A stretch of DNA of 64,000 bases, from positions 1,116,001 to 1,180,000 of the forward strand of contig PPXM03000001.1 in NCBI GenBank assembly GCA_003707065.3, given 5' to 3'. The notes beneath the pieces are model-generated. The model did not search any database. It worked only from the letters and a program-made list of their open reading frames with translations, and had not been told where the DNA came from. Shown in pieces: positions 43,938 through 54,842 of the stretch (its first letter is position 1; each line of letters opens with the position of its first letter). The stretch is from Trigonopsis variabilis (taxonomy: Eukaryota > Ascomycota > Trigonopsidomycetes > Trigonopsidales > Trigonopsidaceae). The position numbers and the translations under genes are program-made.

Positions 43938-45518
43938 ATGGGATCGAACCAAAGAAGAAGTGCCATCTCTGTTGTGCCCATGATTAACGATGCCTTATTC
44001 CCGATCTTGCTTTTGGTTCGGGTTATGGGAGTAACCTATGCTCCCATCCAAGATTGTGACGAAGTTTTCAACTACTGGGAACCAACTCATTTCCTTACCG
44101 ATGGCTATGGACTCCAAACATGGGAATATTCACCCAAGTACGCAATCAGAAGCTGGGCGTATATCCTACCTCATGCCCTTGTCATATCTCTACTTGAAAA
44201 GATCTTTTCTCAACCTGGCTATGTCTATTTCTATTTCTTGCGATCAGTGATTGCTCTTGTTTGTGCTTGGGGAGAATGGCGGCTGGCAAGCGCTATTCAA
44301 GCACGATATAACGCTACCATCTCTCTACTGTTCTTAATCATCTCCACTACAAGTACCGGTATGTTCCATTCAAGCATGTCCTTTCTTCCGTCGTCGTTCG
44401 CTATGATAACAACCCTTCATGGATTAAGTGATTGGTTAAATGGAAGTACGGCTAGAGGGTTGTTTATTCTGGCTATGGGGGGTCTTTTGGGCTGGCCCTT
44501 TGCACTTTTGATTCCTGTTCCATTAGCCATTTCCTCTTTAGTCGACGGTCAGTTCAAGCCTCTCTTTTTGGCTGCTTTCCTTTCTTCCGCGCTGCTTGCG
44601 TTCATTAGTGCAACTGACACTTTCTTTTATGGCACCTCATACCCTCTAATCGTCCCCTTAAATATCGTACTCTATAACGTTATCAACCGGGATTCTGCTC
44701 ATGGGCCTGAAATCTTCGGTACCGAACCTTGGTACTATTATGTATACAATATTGTTCTCAATTTCAACGTCATGGCTTTTATCGCTCCTTTCGGCATTTT
44801 CGTCTCACCTTCTATTGGAGGGAGATCCTTGTCTGTCGCTCTTGTTCCGCTCTATCTTTGGCTGGCGGTTTTTCTCAGTCAACCACATAAAGAAGAGCGG
44901 TTTATATATCCCGTCTATCCTCTAATAGCGATGTCTGCGGCTTCAATGGTAAGCTTGCTTGTCAAGTATAGACATTTTCTTCTTCGCATGCTCCTCATTG
45001 GTCTCGTCTTGTCCTCCTGTGTGATCTCTCTACTTCGTAATACGGCCCTTGGGACCTACTATAGAGCGCCGTTTCCTATATACGAGAAGCTGCAAGGCAA
45101 AGAAGGCATTATCTGTCTGGGGAAAGAATGGTATAGATATCCGAGTTCTTACTTTCTGGAAGCAAACTCATCTCTGCGATTTTTTGATGCTGGGTTCGAT
45201 GGCATGCTGCCCGTTGAGTTCCAGAATACGTCTTATGCGCCCTCTACGCTCAACAATGAGAATCGAGGTGATTCTGATGCCTTTATCAAACTAGAAAGTT
45301 GCGATTACGTTATAGACCTACTAGAGAATGATGCTGACCAAAATCGATACGCTGATTGGGATACCAAAGCATGTCATCCATTTCTTATAGCAGCCAAAAG
45401 TCGAGGTTTGGGGCGCTTATTGTGGCTTCCCGAGAGGCTCCTCAAGCTGACTCGAACCAAATTAACGTGGGGAGAATATTGTCTGCTGGAGAACAATCGA
45501 ACAGCAGATTCTAGATAA
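43938..45518 (+). CDS. ALG9: Alpha-1,2-mannosyltransferase Alg9
   Basis: ER-membrane GT22 enzyme that adds the seventh and ninth mannose to the lipid-linked N-glycan precursor, using dolichol-P-mannose. 526 aa from the ATG at 43938; single exon. The luminal catalytic loop has APIQDCDEVFNYWEPTHFLTDGYGLQTWEYSP, with the acidic pair DCDE, and continues YAIRSWAY. Many membrane segments follow. The block SQPHKEERFIYPVYPLI is the HKEXRF-type motif of GT22 enzymes. The C-terminal domain is luminal. The sequence separates it from Alg12 and the GPI mannosyltransferases by the QTWEYSP context. Confidence 0.95.
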   Translation: MGSNQRRSAISVVPMINDALFPILLLVRVMGVTYAPIQDCDEVFNYWEPTHFLTDGYGLQTWEYSPKYAIRSWAYILPHALVISLLEKIFSQPGYVYFYFLRSVIALVCAWGEWRLASAIQARYNATISLLFLIISTTSTGMFHSSMSFLPSSFAMITTLHGLSDWLNGSTARGLFILAMGGLLGWPFALLIPVPLAISSLVDGQFKPLFLAAFLSSALLAFISATDTFFYGTSYPLIVPLNIVLYNVINRDSAHGPEIFGTEPWYYYVYNIVLNFNVMAFIAPFGIFVSPSIGGRSLSVALVPLYLWLAVFLSQPHKEERFIYPVYPLIAMSAASMVSLLVKYRHFLLRMLLIGLVLSSCVISLLRNTALGTYYRAPFPIYEKLQGKEGIICLGKEWYRYPSSYFLEANSSLRFFDAGFDGMLPVEFQNTSYAPSTLNNENRGDSDAFIKLESCDYVIDLLENDADQNRYADWDTKACHPFLIAAKSRGLGRLLWLPERLLKLTRTKLTWGEYCLLENNRTADSR

Positions 45519-45632
45519 CTATAGCATACCTCGTGTTTATTCTCTGCCAGCCTCCGTAGCGCTGTTGCTCCTTCTGGACTAGGCTTAGCTGAAAAAGAGT
45601 TGTTTATCGGAATGAATCCGAATTTGCCCGCT

Positions 45633-46583
45633 TCAGTTTCCAGCTGCTACTGAAGCCTCCTCTCGAACTGCCTTCCTCCGAAGCCGTTCCTCTCGATGTT
45701 TGCGCCGCTGCTCTTTGAGTTGACGCTCGTGCAAGGCTAATTTACGAGCTGCCTTCCGGAAAGCTTTTCGCGACCTTCGCCGCTGGTTCGCGGACTTTTC
45801 CTCCTCTTTTTTCTCCCTTGCTGTAGAGTCACCCTGGTTATTACAATTATTTTCGCCTGTATGAGAGGCGAAGGCTGCTGCTGCTGCTCGTTTTTGGGCT
45901 CTTCTTGCTTGACGTTCCCGTCGGCGTTCTATGATTCGAAACCTCTGTTCATTGAGCATTTTCCCCTGAACGACGTGCATGACATGGACAAGATCATCCC
46001 ATTTTGTGTTTTGATCGTCACAATCCAATAATTGATCGACCTGATGAGAGAAGTTAGGAGGAAAGGTAGCAAGAGTTAGGGCAATTTTTGAGGATTCGGG
46101 AATAGCATAGCGAGTAGGTTCTAAAAGCATGAAGTTACTTTTTAGTGTGGCCATGAATTGTGTGATGTCGCCGTGAACATCAAACTTGGTAGCAAGAATC
46201 CGTCGATAAATGCCCATGTCGATATGTTCGCGATCTGAGCGTCGGTCGTACAAACTAAGCAGTGATTTCCACGCAGCAAAGGCAGTACCACTAAAAACCA
46301 CAATGTCTGAGGTGGCGTGAGGTAAACAAGAAATTAGTAGAAGGCGCACATGAGCATCCATTCGCCTCCATTCACCAGACCGATCTTCCGGAGGATCTTG
46401 GGTTATTATATGGTACAGATCTTGGACCTGCAGCGTGAGCTCAATCATCAATTTCCATCGAGGCCAGTCTGATTCGCCATTTAGGAGGCCGGTGATCTTG
46501 ACAAAGTGATGGATTTCTTCTGGCCTCCCAATCCATTCGTTTCTTGTTGGTACCGCAGCTGTTTCAGGGTTGTCTTCGCTCAT
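45633..46583 (-). mobile_element. Copia-type (Ty1/copia LTR) Gag-like frame, stand-alone
   Basis: 316-codon frame resembling the Gag polypeptide of Ty1/copia LTR elements (UBN2/retrotran_gag type): the NGESDWPRWKLMIELTL block, then TAFAAWKSLLSLYD, and a segment with KFDVHGDITQFMATLK. A very basic, coiled C-terminus follows (RRRERQARRAQKR). No zinc knuckle, protease, integrase or reverse transcriptase is visible in or next to it, and I saw no terminal repeats. The frame itself looks whole. It may be an old remnant of an element or a Gag-derived host gene kept for a cellular role. Age cannot be judged without relatives. Confidence 0.6.
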
Positions 46584-47749
46584 GCTCAGAGCAGATGAGC
46601 GACTTGTCTTGGAATAGGTTGCGCCTTGTTCCGTTGGGGCTATAAGGAGATGATCTGAAACGGGTCACTGGGACTTCGAATTCAACGTCAGAGCAAACTG
46701 CTAGGCGCCTATCAATATATCATTCGAATGTTGCTCCTTGCAAAAAAAGTGCATCTGGGACGTACCGAAAGCATCTCTACAGTATAACTCTGTCCCACAA
46801 GAGCAAGGTCAGCGGTGATATCAGATAGCATTTTCTTGTGCCTGATGCACAGCTTGAACTGTAGTGATTGATTCCTTGATATTATACACAGAGCTTATGT
46901 AGAGTAAAGGCTTTACTCAGACCTTGGCATGCCGTGCCATAGGTCATGTGGCATGTCGAGAAGGATTTATCAACTCTCCACACTTTCTTATAACAATGCT
47001 AGACATGGTTTGAGTAGATTAATTGTACTATGTGCACTCTCGTCTTTTTTTCACGATTTCAGTACAGAGTCGGGCGGTACTTTTTCTAGAGCGCGAGTGG
47101 GTTTGTGAGAGAGTAAGCCTTTTTTTGTATTATGGAGAGTGTTTTGTACTCATAGATGTTCATAGACTAGCTTCTGTTAATTATTTAGCATTTCTTTTCA
47201 ATTATCTAAGCGTTTGGCGGGACTTTTGCCATTTGCTGTATATGAACTCCAAAAAGAGAGTAACGGTAGGCTGTAACGGCCTCACTCATAGGAGTGGCTC
47301 CAGCATCTTGTTTGAGCGTGTATGAATTCGTTGTCCCCGTTTCGAGTCCTGTGGTGGGTCAATTGGCCGGCACGAGTAATCTGCCACGCCTTTGGCTGTA
47401 AACTCACTGTCACACTTGAGCAGAGAAATCTGGCAGAGAAACAGTGGCCGTGGAGACGGCGTCGGGGATGGCAGCGGGTTTTTCGTCAAGCGAGAAGCAT
47501 AGGGAGGTGCGACTATCTTTTTGGTCTTCCACGGTAGTGGATTTGACTTTTACTATTATTATCCGGCTTAATATGTCTATCTCGTCCTTTTCACACTGCG
47601 CTTCTGACCAGTAACATTTTGCTCGCGTGCCCGACTCTAGATCATCACATTCTCAAACTCCCATCTCACAGACAGACAACTGTACGAATTATGTCGTCTA
47701 CAATACTGATGACGATCCTTTGTCCGTAGAGGCCGAATCAGGGCCTAAA
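46584..47749. other. Intergenic region between Gag-like frame and transporter
   Basis: About 1.2 kb. T-rich stretches around 47045-47120 are visible. Frames in the segment 47023-47540 look like noise. The last ~120 bases may include leader or further 5' exon sequence of the transporter. Confidence 0.4.
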
Positions 47750-50289
47750 ATGAGCAAAAGCGCGAGGAACTTCCCCGGTGGAGGGTCCGTAGCAACAATC
47801 AACCTGTCTTTACGGCTTCAATCTCTCTTAAACTGATCACGATTCTGTCAATCCTCAAGAAAAGGATAAACAAAGAGATATTTATTCAGAGTTCCTGCGA
47901 TCAAATCTACGAATTGATCCCGACCGGGCTGGAGGAGTAGGACGGCCCTGAGCGACAGTTGAGAACTCGAGTTTATTATCTAATCACTCTGAAGGAGTAA
48001 AGGAAAAACTAACCTTCAACATTACGGCGTCAAGAACAAGTAACATTGAGTTGGAACGCATTGGGCGTTCGAAGCGGCCTCATTTCTCTGACCTCGAGCT
48101 TGAACAAGGAGTCGGTCGTCGTCGTGTTGCTGACTTCGACATTCCCAAGCCAACCAAGCGGCCATCAAAGACTATTCTTTGGCTTGCGACACGCTTCAAT
48201 ATGCCGCGATTCCGTCATGGATTGACCGGGAAGGCGCTTCTGTGAGTATTGGTACAAGTTGAAATGACTGACAGGTTCGACTATGGTTAGAGAGTGGATG
48301 GGTAACTCGGGTTAAAGCGTTGGAATAAAGATGGAGCTGAATGAACAAAGAATTGAGGCTCTCTATTGAGGAAGACTATTACAAGTGAAATGGTGATTAT
48401 GGCAGTTCTTCTATTTCATAAGAAGCACGAACGAGCCGATGTTCCGTACTGTAGCTCTGGATATCACAAGTGTTGAGAATAATCATGTATGTGGTCCTCT
48501 TTTGTTCATTCAAGTTATCTGATATCCAACTATGCTTACTCGGGGCCGGGACTCATAGATTGAGGCCTGACGTATCTATCTCTCTAATCTTTGTGGCTAT
48601 AGATATTTCACATCGATTTTTGTATCGTTAGGAGTCTTTTTATTTGGATATGACCAAGGAGTGATGTCGGGGATTATTACTGGTCCCTATTTTAAGGATT
48701 ATTTTAATCAACCGTCCCGGACTACGGTTGGCACCATGGTTGCTATTCTTGAGGTAGGAGCATTTGTATCATCATTAGTGGTGGGAAGAATTGGAGATAT
48801 TATTGGTAGAAGGAAAACTATCTTATACGGAGCTTTTATTTTCACTCTCGGGGGTCTCTTTCAGTCGTTTGCTATCTCAATGCCAATCATGATGCTAGGA
48901 CGGATTATTTCTGGTGTCGGAGTCGGTATGCTGTCGACCATTGTCCCAGTTTACCAGAGTGAAATCAGTCCTCCTCACAATCGCGGTAAGCTTGCATGTA
49001 TAGAATTTACGGGAAATATTTTCGGATATGCATCATCTGTTTGGGTGGATTATTTCTGCTCCTTTATCCAGAACGATGTGAGTTGGCGGCTGCCGCTTAT
49101 TTTCCAATGCGTCGGAGGACTACTGCTTGGGCTGGGAGCTTTTGTCATCGTTGAGACCCCCCGATGGCTATTAGATCATGACCATGATGAAGAAGGCATG
49201 ATAGTTATCGCCGATCTTCACGGTGGAGGAGATCCTAGTCATCCTCGTGCCGTGACTGAGTATCGCGAAATCAAAGAGAACGTTTTGGCCTTGCGAGCAG
49301 AAGGCACTCGCTCGTATGGGGAAATGTGGAGACGATATCGGACTCGGGTCTTGATTGCAATGTCATCTCAAGCTTTGGCGCAGCTGTCTGGCATCAATGT
49401 GATTTCCTACTATGCCCCCTTGGTGTTTGAGCAAGCAGGCTGGGTTGGAAGGAATGCCATTCTTATGACGGGAATTAATGGTCTCGTTTACATTTTATCT
49501 ACGATTCCACCGTGGTACTTGGTCGACCACTGGGGTCGTCGAGTGATTTTACTTAGTGGAGCTGCTGGAATGTTTATTGCTTTGAACCTCATTGCATATT
49601 TCATCTATATTGATAAAGCCTACACGCCTACAATGGTCGTCATTTTCGTTATCATTTATAATGCCCTCTTTGGTTATTCTTGGGGGCCCATTCCCTGGCT
49701 CTATCCTCCCGAGATCCTTCCTCTCAAAGTGCGCGCCAAAGGTGCATCTCTCTCAACTGCATCCAATTGGGCTTTCAACTGGCTTGTCGGTGAAGTCACT
49801 CCAGTCCTTCAGGAACTGATTGGCTATCGACTGTATATGATGCATGCTTTTTGGTGCGCCGTTGGTTTTCTTACTGTATACTTTGTCTACCCGGAAACTA
49901 TGGGTGTCAACTTGGAAGATATGGATTCACTCTTTGGAGACGCTACCCCCGCAACCGACGATGCAAGATCGATTGCCTCCTCCGCGCCGTTTGGCATCGT
50001 GGCTTCATCGGGTATGAGCATTGCTGGAGACCGAGGGCCAGCGAGTCGACTGATTGGAGATGAAGATAATCTTGGTCCCTATGGAGCCAGCCCTCGAGGT
50101 TCCTCGGAACTCGGAAGAAGTCCTTACCACGGAGGAATCCTCCACCATCGCTCGCGGTCGTCGCTCAATCTGCAGGCAGATCTGCCCACGACCGAGAATG
50201 AATCGGGGCCTGGCCCATGGAGTGCGCTGGCGGACAAAATGCGACCTGACTCAAAACACGGGTATCGGCCGCTACATGATGACTCGTGA
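47750..50289 (+). CDS. MFS sugar transporter, 12-TM, with long cytosolic ends
   Basis: Proton or facilitated sugar carrier of the plasma membrane (sugar-porter family); substrate not predictable. The secure part is exon 48051-48241 plus exon 48603-50289, joined over a 361-nt intron ending CTATAG: HGLTGKALL|YFTSIFVSLGVFLFGYDQGVMSGI. Sugar-porter motifs: GRIGDIIGRRK, RIISGVGVGM and PVYQSEISPPHNRGK in the first half; QLSGINVISYYAP, DHWGRR and WLYPPEILPLKVRAKG in the second. The C-terminal ~110 residues are Ser/Gly-rich. The 5' end is tentative: ATG 47750-47777, 47860-47936 and 48051 join in frame over 82- and 114-nt introns, for 660 aa in total. The internal 361-nt intron is about ten times the local norm. 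Confidence 0.88.
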
Positions 50290-50541
50290 GAAATGGCTGT
50301 ATAGGAGAGATACAATTGATCTAGTCTACGCTTGTAATAAGCTTATTGGAAGACAATGTCGACCTTGGCTGCGTCTGCTGTGGAGAGTCTCGCGTAGAAT
50401 CTCTGTGACCCCTACGTACTAGTGAATATCACAGACACAAAAAATCCTGCGGATACACCAAATTTAGGGTGAAAAACACATGTAATTGCCCGTAGGAATG
50501 GCTGTTGAGAAAGTGGTTGGCCCATCTGCGCGACCTTGTCG

Positions 50542-50553
50542 CCCCCCCCCCCC
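50542..50553 (+). repeat. C12 homopolymer upstream of DOT5
   Basis: A run of twelve C, then TT and five more C, sits about 20 bases before the DOT5 start codon, in the presumed leader or core promoter. Length is prone to slippage and sequencing error. Confidence 0.7.
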
Positions 50554-50573
50554 TTCCCCCACAACCAAGTTAA

Positions 50574-51257
50574 ATGTCTGAAGTCCAAGCACGACCAAAA
50601 CGAGCAGCAGCTACTAGAGCGGCAAGTCTTGTCTCGAGAGGGAAGCGAGTCCCTGTGAAGAAAGGCGCAGAGGGCAAAATTACTAAGGCGAAGGCACCCA
50701 AGAAGGAGAAAGAAAACGGTAAGGCGGCAGCTATATTGGATAAGATTGAAAAACCTGAAAAACCTGAACAAACAAAGACAGCTGTAAAGGAGGAGGGAGA
50801 CTCCAAGCCAACTAAGTTATCGATTGGAGATGCGGTTCCCGATATCGAGCTGCTGGATGAGAATGATAATACTGTCAATATCAAAGATGCCTTTTCTCAT
50901 GGCACTGTGATCCTATTTGCCTATCCAAAGGCGAGCACTCCTGGATGTACTCGCCAAGCCTGTGGATTTCGCGATAAGACCCCCGATTTCAACAAAGTCG
51001 ATGTAAAGGTCTATGGTATTTCCACCGACTCACCCAAGGCTCAATTAAATTTCAAGACCAAGCAAAAGCTGCCCTATACGTTGTTGTCGGATCCCAAATC
51101 TGAGCTTCTCGGCCTTTTGGGAGCTAAAAAGGTTCCTAGAGGTACTATTCGATCGCATTGGATCTTTACGGACGGCAAACTGGTGGATGCTGAAGTGGGT
51201 ATTTCTCCCGAAAAATCATTTACCTCGGCGCTTGAATATGTTCAGGAATCAAAATGA
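50574..51257 (+). CDS. DOT5: Nuclear thiol peroxidase Dot5 (BCP/PrxQ-type peroxiredoxin)
   Basis: Reduces alkyl hydroperoxides; the yeast homologue is nuclear. 227 aa, single exon. The first ~80 residues are Lys/Ala-rich and basic (GKRVPVKKGAEGKITKAKAPKKEK), an apparent nuclear-localisation region. The AhpC/TSA fold follows: LSIGDAVPDIELLDENDNTV, then the catalytic block YPKASTPGCTRQACGFRD with peroxidatic Cys and the second Cys five residues later, as in PrxQ. Also ISTDSPKAQLNFKTKQKLPY and RSHWIFTDGKLV. A C12 run lies just upstream of the start. Confidence 0.93.
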   Translation: MSEVQARPKRAAATRAASLVSRGKRVPVKKGAEGKITKAKAPKKEKENGKAAAILDKIEKPEKPEQTKTAVKEEGDSKPTKLSIGDAVPDIELLDENDNTVNIKDAFSHGTVILFAYPKASTPGCTRQACGFRDKTPDFNKVDVKVYGISTDSPKAQLNFKTKQKLPYTLLSDPKSELLGLLGAKKVPRGTIRSHWIFTDGKLVDAEVGISPEKSFTSALEYVQESK

Positions 51258-51670
51258 GAGATAGTCCTAGTTTACGTTGTGATAAAATTTTAGTTGATGC
51301 GGTTTTTACGCTCTTCGCTCGAGCTCCTTTGTACTAATATGATTATTGAAAAAGGGCGATGCATCTGTCTTTGTCTCGCTCTCTCTGTATTAATAAGATA
51401 ATGAAAATAGGGTGATGTGAATGATTAAACACATTATTGATGCGGACGACTTGTAAACTCCCAATGACATCTACAGGTACCATTTTTCACGCTTTGACAG
51501 GTTCCTCGATTTCCACGACTTCACTAAGAGAAGAAGTTCCGAGTAAAATCTTCAATAGCAATGTAAGCCTCAACATGATCGTTCAGATAGAAATGGGATC
51601 CCGCACTCCAATGTCAACACCGTTGCAAGAGTTACTTCCTGTCAGGGTTTAAGAAGCGCTCACTCTCCAC
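51258..51670. other. Intergenic region DOT5 / SelO
   Basis: About 410 bases on a run of plus-strand genes. A frame at 51437-51652 has no support. The end of this interval may be the 5' leader exon of the SelO gene. Confidence 0.4.
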
Positions 51671-51719
51671 AGTGTAGACCCAGTATTGTCCTCTCTTTAC
51701 ATCATTTCCTTAATTCACA

Positions 51720-53747
51720 GTGATTTCTTTACGACGATTAGCGCCTTCGAAGGCGCTTCCCTGTGCTCGATCTTTAGCTTCAATGTCTTCAGAAAAGCCT
51801 AAATATACGCTGGAATCTCTACCCAAGAGTAGTGCCTTCACGGCCGCTTTGCCTCCTGATCCTCAAGTCCCAGACATTGCGACTTCTAAAGAAGCAAGCC
51901 TAGAATTGTTAAGAGCAGACCGACCTGTCAGTGATGGTTTTTACACTTGGGTACGACCTGCCAATCGGGACAATGGGGTTTCTGGACCTGACGTTCCTCC
52001 GCCCTTTGTCCTCTTATCGGTTTCACCGCCGGCACTAAAGGACTTGGGCTTGGATTTCAATTATGAGGTTCATTCGGATTACTTCAGAAAAATTGTGTCT
52101 GGAGAGTCTTATGAAGAAAATATTGAGAAAGGAATTTATCCTTACGCCCAACTCTATGGGGGATATCAATTGTAAGCAGACATTAATGCAACCGCAAGAC
52201 TAACAACTTATAGTGGTGAATGGGCTGGGCAACTAGGAGATGGACGAGTGGTTACTTTGTTTGACGTTAAAAGTCCGGTGAATGGAGAAAAATACGAAAT
52301 TCAACTCAAAGGAGCAGGAAGAACTCCGTATTCACGCTTTGCGGATGGTAATGCGGTGCTGCGTTCGAGTATACGGGAATATCTGATCTCGGAGACTTTG
52401 AACGCTCTGAAGATCCCCAGTACGAGAGCCTTAGCTCTCACTTTGCTCCCTCGAAATTATGCTAGAAGAGAAGAACTAGAGCCTTGTGCCATTGTCACTC
52501 GGATGGCCCCCTCATGGGTCCGGCTAGGCACCTTCGACATCTTTGCGCATCGCCAGGAATTTCTCAACGTCCGCAAGCTAGCTGATTACTGTATTGATCA
52601 GGTCGTCGGAGGTCAAGACAAACTTGAAGTTGATTGGAAAGGATCAAGTCATTCAAACTCGACTCGATACGTCCAATTTTTCCGTCATGTGGTCATCCAA
52701 AATGCAAAGACAGTGGCCTTGTGGCAAGCCTACGGATTCATGAATGGAGTGTTGAATACTGACAATACATCTATTCAAGGCTTGTCTCTTGACTTTGGCC
52801 CGTTTGGTTTTATGGATGCCTTTGACCAGTACTACACCCCCAACCATGACGATGGAAGCCTGCGCTACTCATATAGAAGCCAACCTACAACTATTTGGTG
52901 GAATCTTACCCGATTCGGTGAAGACCTCGGGCCACTTTTGGGAGCCAATGAAGAGGAACTGTCGCGTGACACATTCGTCAATCACGGCTTGCCTGAAAAT
53001 GAAGAGCAATCTACCAAGTTTGTCAAACAAGCTGAATCAGTTATCGATGAAGCCGGTGAACTGTATCAGCAAGTGGTCCAGGATCACCTATTGAATGCGT
53101 TCAAGGATCGACTGGTGTTGAAGGCGGCTGAAAAGAAAGACTTTGACAATCTCATCTTCCCGTTGACTTCATTGCTCCAGTCTCAGGAACTTGATTTCAA
53201 CTTATTCTTTAGACGTCTTGGTCATACTCGTCTATTTGACTCGGCCACTAGCTTGGAGGATCAGGCCAAGACTCTGGCACCGAGCCAAGAGACCACTAAG
53301 GAGACCGTTGACAAGATTCAGACCTGGCTTGCATCTTATAAGGCTCGATTGGAGCAGGAGGGAAGCACGGACGATGTTGCTAGAGCTAAAGCTAGCGATC
53401 AAGTCAATCCTAAATTTATTCTTCGGGGACACATTTTGGAAGAACTGATTCGCCGCGTGTACGACCTCGTTGGAGCTACTGCTATCCAGCGTCTCATTCG
53501 CCAGCCAAATCGAAAGGATGAACAGGTACAAATTCCTTTTGACTATAATACGGCAGGACAGCAGATCTCGATCGTCCTTTATATGGCTACTCATCCATTT
53601 GATGAAAACTTCAATGGCCAAGATGCCAGGCAGTATATTCCTCATTTCACCGAGCAAATTGCTCAGCAGGCCAATGAAGATTACGAGCGATGGTGTCGCG
53701 AGCCTCCCAAGTCCAAGCGCCTCCAACAATGTTCATGTTCATCTTAA
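51720..53747 (+). CDS. FMP40: SelO/YdiU-family protein AMPylase (Fmp40), mitochondrial
   Basis: Pseudokinase-fold enzyme that transfers AMP to Ser/Thr/Tyr of proteins in redox response. Two secure exons: (51720)-52171 and 52214-53747, with a 42-nt intron. The splice joins LYGGYQ-FGEWAGQLGDGR. Conserved blocks: QLKGAGRTPYSRFADGNAVLRSSIREYL, NGVLNTDNTSIQGLSLDFGPFGFMD, and a C-terminal Cys-Ser-Cys-Ser-Ser, the position occupied by selenocysteine in animals. The frame opens with ISLRRLAPSKALPCARSLAS, a good mitochondrial presequence, but no ATG precedes it directly. A 49-nt intron at 51672-51720 would create a split start codon (A|TG), giving 661 aa with Met first. Otherwise the first ATG is at 51783, giving 640 aa without presequence. 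Confidence 0.92.
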
Positions 53748-54033
53748 TCTGGGTCCATATTATTGGTCCCTTGGAGACCTTAGAGTCTCACTTAAATCTC
53801 CTGTCTATAACTTGAATACATGATTTTGTACGCGTCGTAAGAATATATTGTATTGCGTAACTGTGAATTGCACATTCGTGGGAATCGTCGCTTTGACCCT
53901 TGGTGTTCATTCATCATATCCCCTAAGGGCGTGGTCATCCGTTGCCAGGTCAGGGATCCAACGACTCTCGCTCCATCGCTTTGTTCCAAGTCTACTCCAA
54001 CGCTCTCTATCCCTTCCATCTCGTCGTCTGACC

Positions 54034-54778
54034 ATGAATATCTTTCGATTTCTGGGTAAGTGTCCGACTGGATCCGTGACTGGAACCATCTCAAATCATC
54101 AAGAAGCCGAATTGACTCTTAGGTGACCTTTCCCATCTGGTCAGCATCTGGCTCCTGATCGACAAGATGAAGACCTCGCGGTCATGCGCCGGTATTTCAT
54201 TCAAGACCCAAGTTCTGTTCGCCCTGGTGTTTTTGACGCGTTATATCGACGTCTTATTCACTTGGATCTCGCTCTACAACTTTCTGATGAAGCTCTTCTT
54301 CATTGGATCTTCGCTTTACATTTGTTTTCTAATGAAAGTCAAGTACAAGGCAACCCGAGACCCCACTAATGACACGTTCAAAGTCGAGTATCTTCTGGGA
54401 GCCTCCTTTGTCATGTCCATTCTCTTTACCTACCGCTACACCCTTCGAGAGGTCCTCTGGTCCTTTTCGATCTGGTTGGAGAGCCTGGCCATCTTGCCTC
54501 AACTGTTTTTGTTACAGCGGACGGGCGAGGCTGAAACAATCACGGCTCACTACTTGGCTTCGCTAGGATTGTACCGGGCGCTTTACGTGCCAAACTGGAT
54601 CTATCGCTACGTCACCGAAGGTCGTCTAGAGCTCATCTCGGTCGTCGCTGGAATCATCCAGACAGCCTTATACTCCGACTTCTTTTATGTCTACTACACG
54701 AGGTTTGTGTTTATTACCAGGGCTTCCGTCTAACACTCTAGGGTCATGAAAGGCAAAAAATTCGAACTCCCCCAATAA
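54034..54778 (+). CDS. ERD2: HDEL/KDEL receptor Erd2
   Basis: Golgi receptor that returns ER-resident proteins carrying C-terminal HDEL/KDEL signals. Three exons: 54034-54055, 54123-54702, 54742-54778, with introns of 67 and 39 nt; 212 aa, the family length. Start MNIFRFLGDLSHLVSIWLLI, then the signature CAGISFKTQVLFALVFLTRYIDVL. The last exon gives VMKGKKFELPQ, matching the conserved cytosolic tail K-G-K-K-x-x-L-P; without that splice the frame ends in an unrelated stretch. Seven membrane helices. The last intron has a GTTTGT donor. Confidence 0.95.
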
Positions 54779-54842
54779 TGACGGTAATATAAAAATGAGC
54801 CCATACTACGCCTTTTTCTCGTAGTTCAATCCCAGTGCGCGT

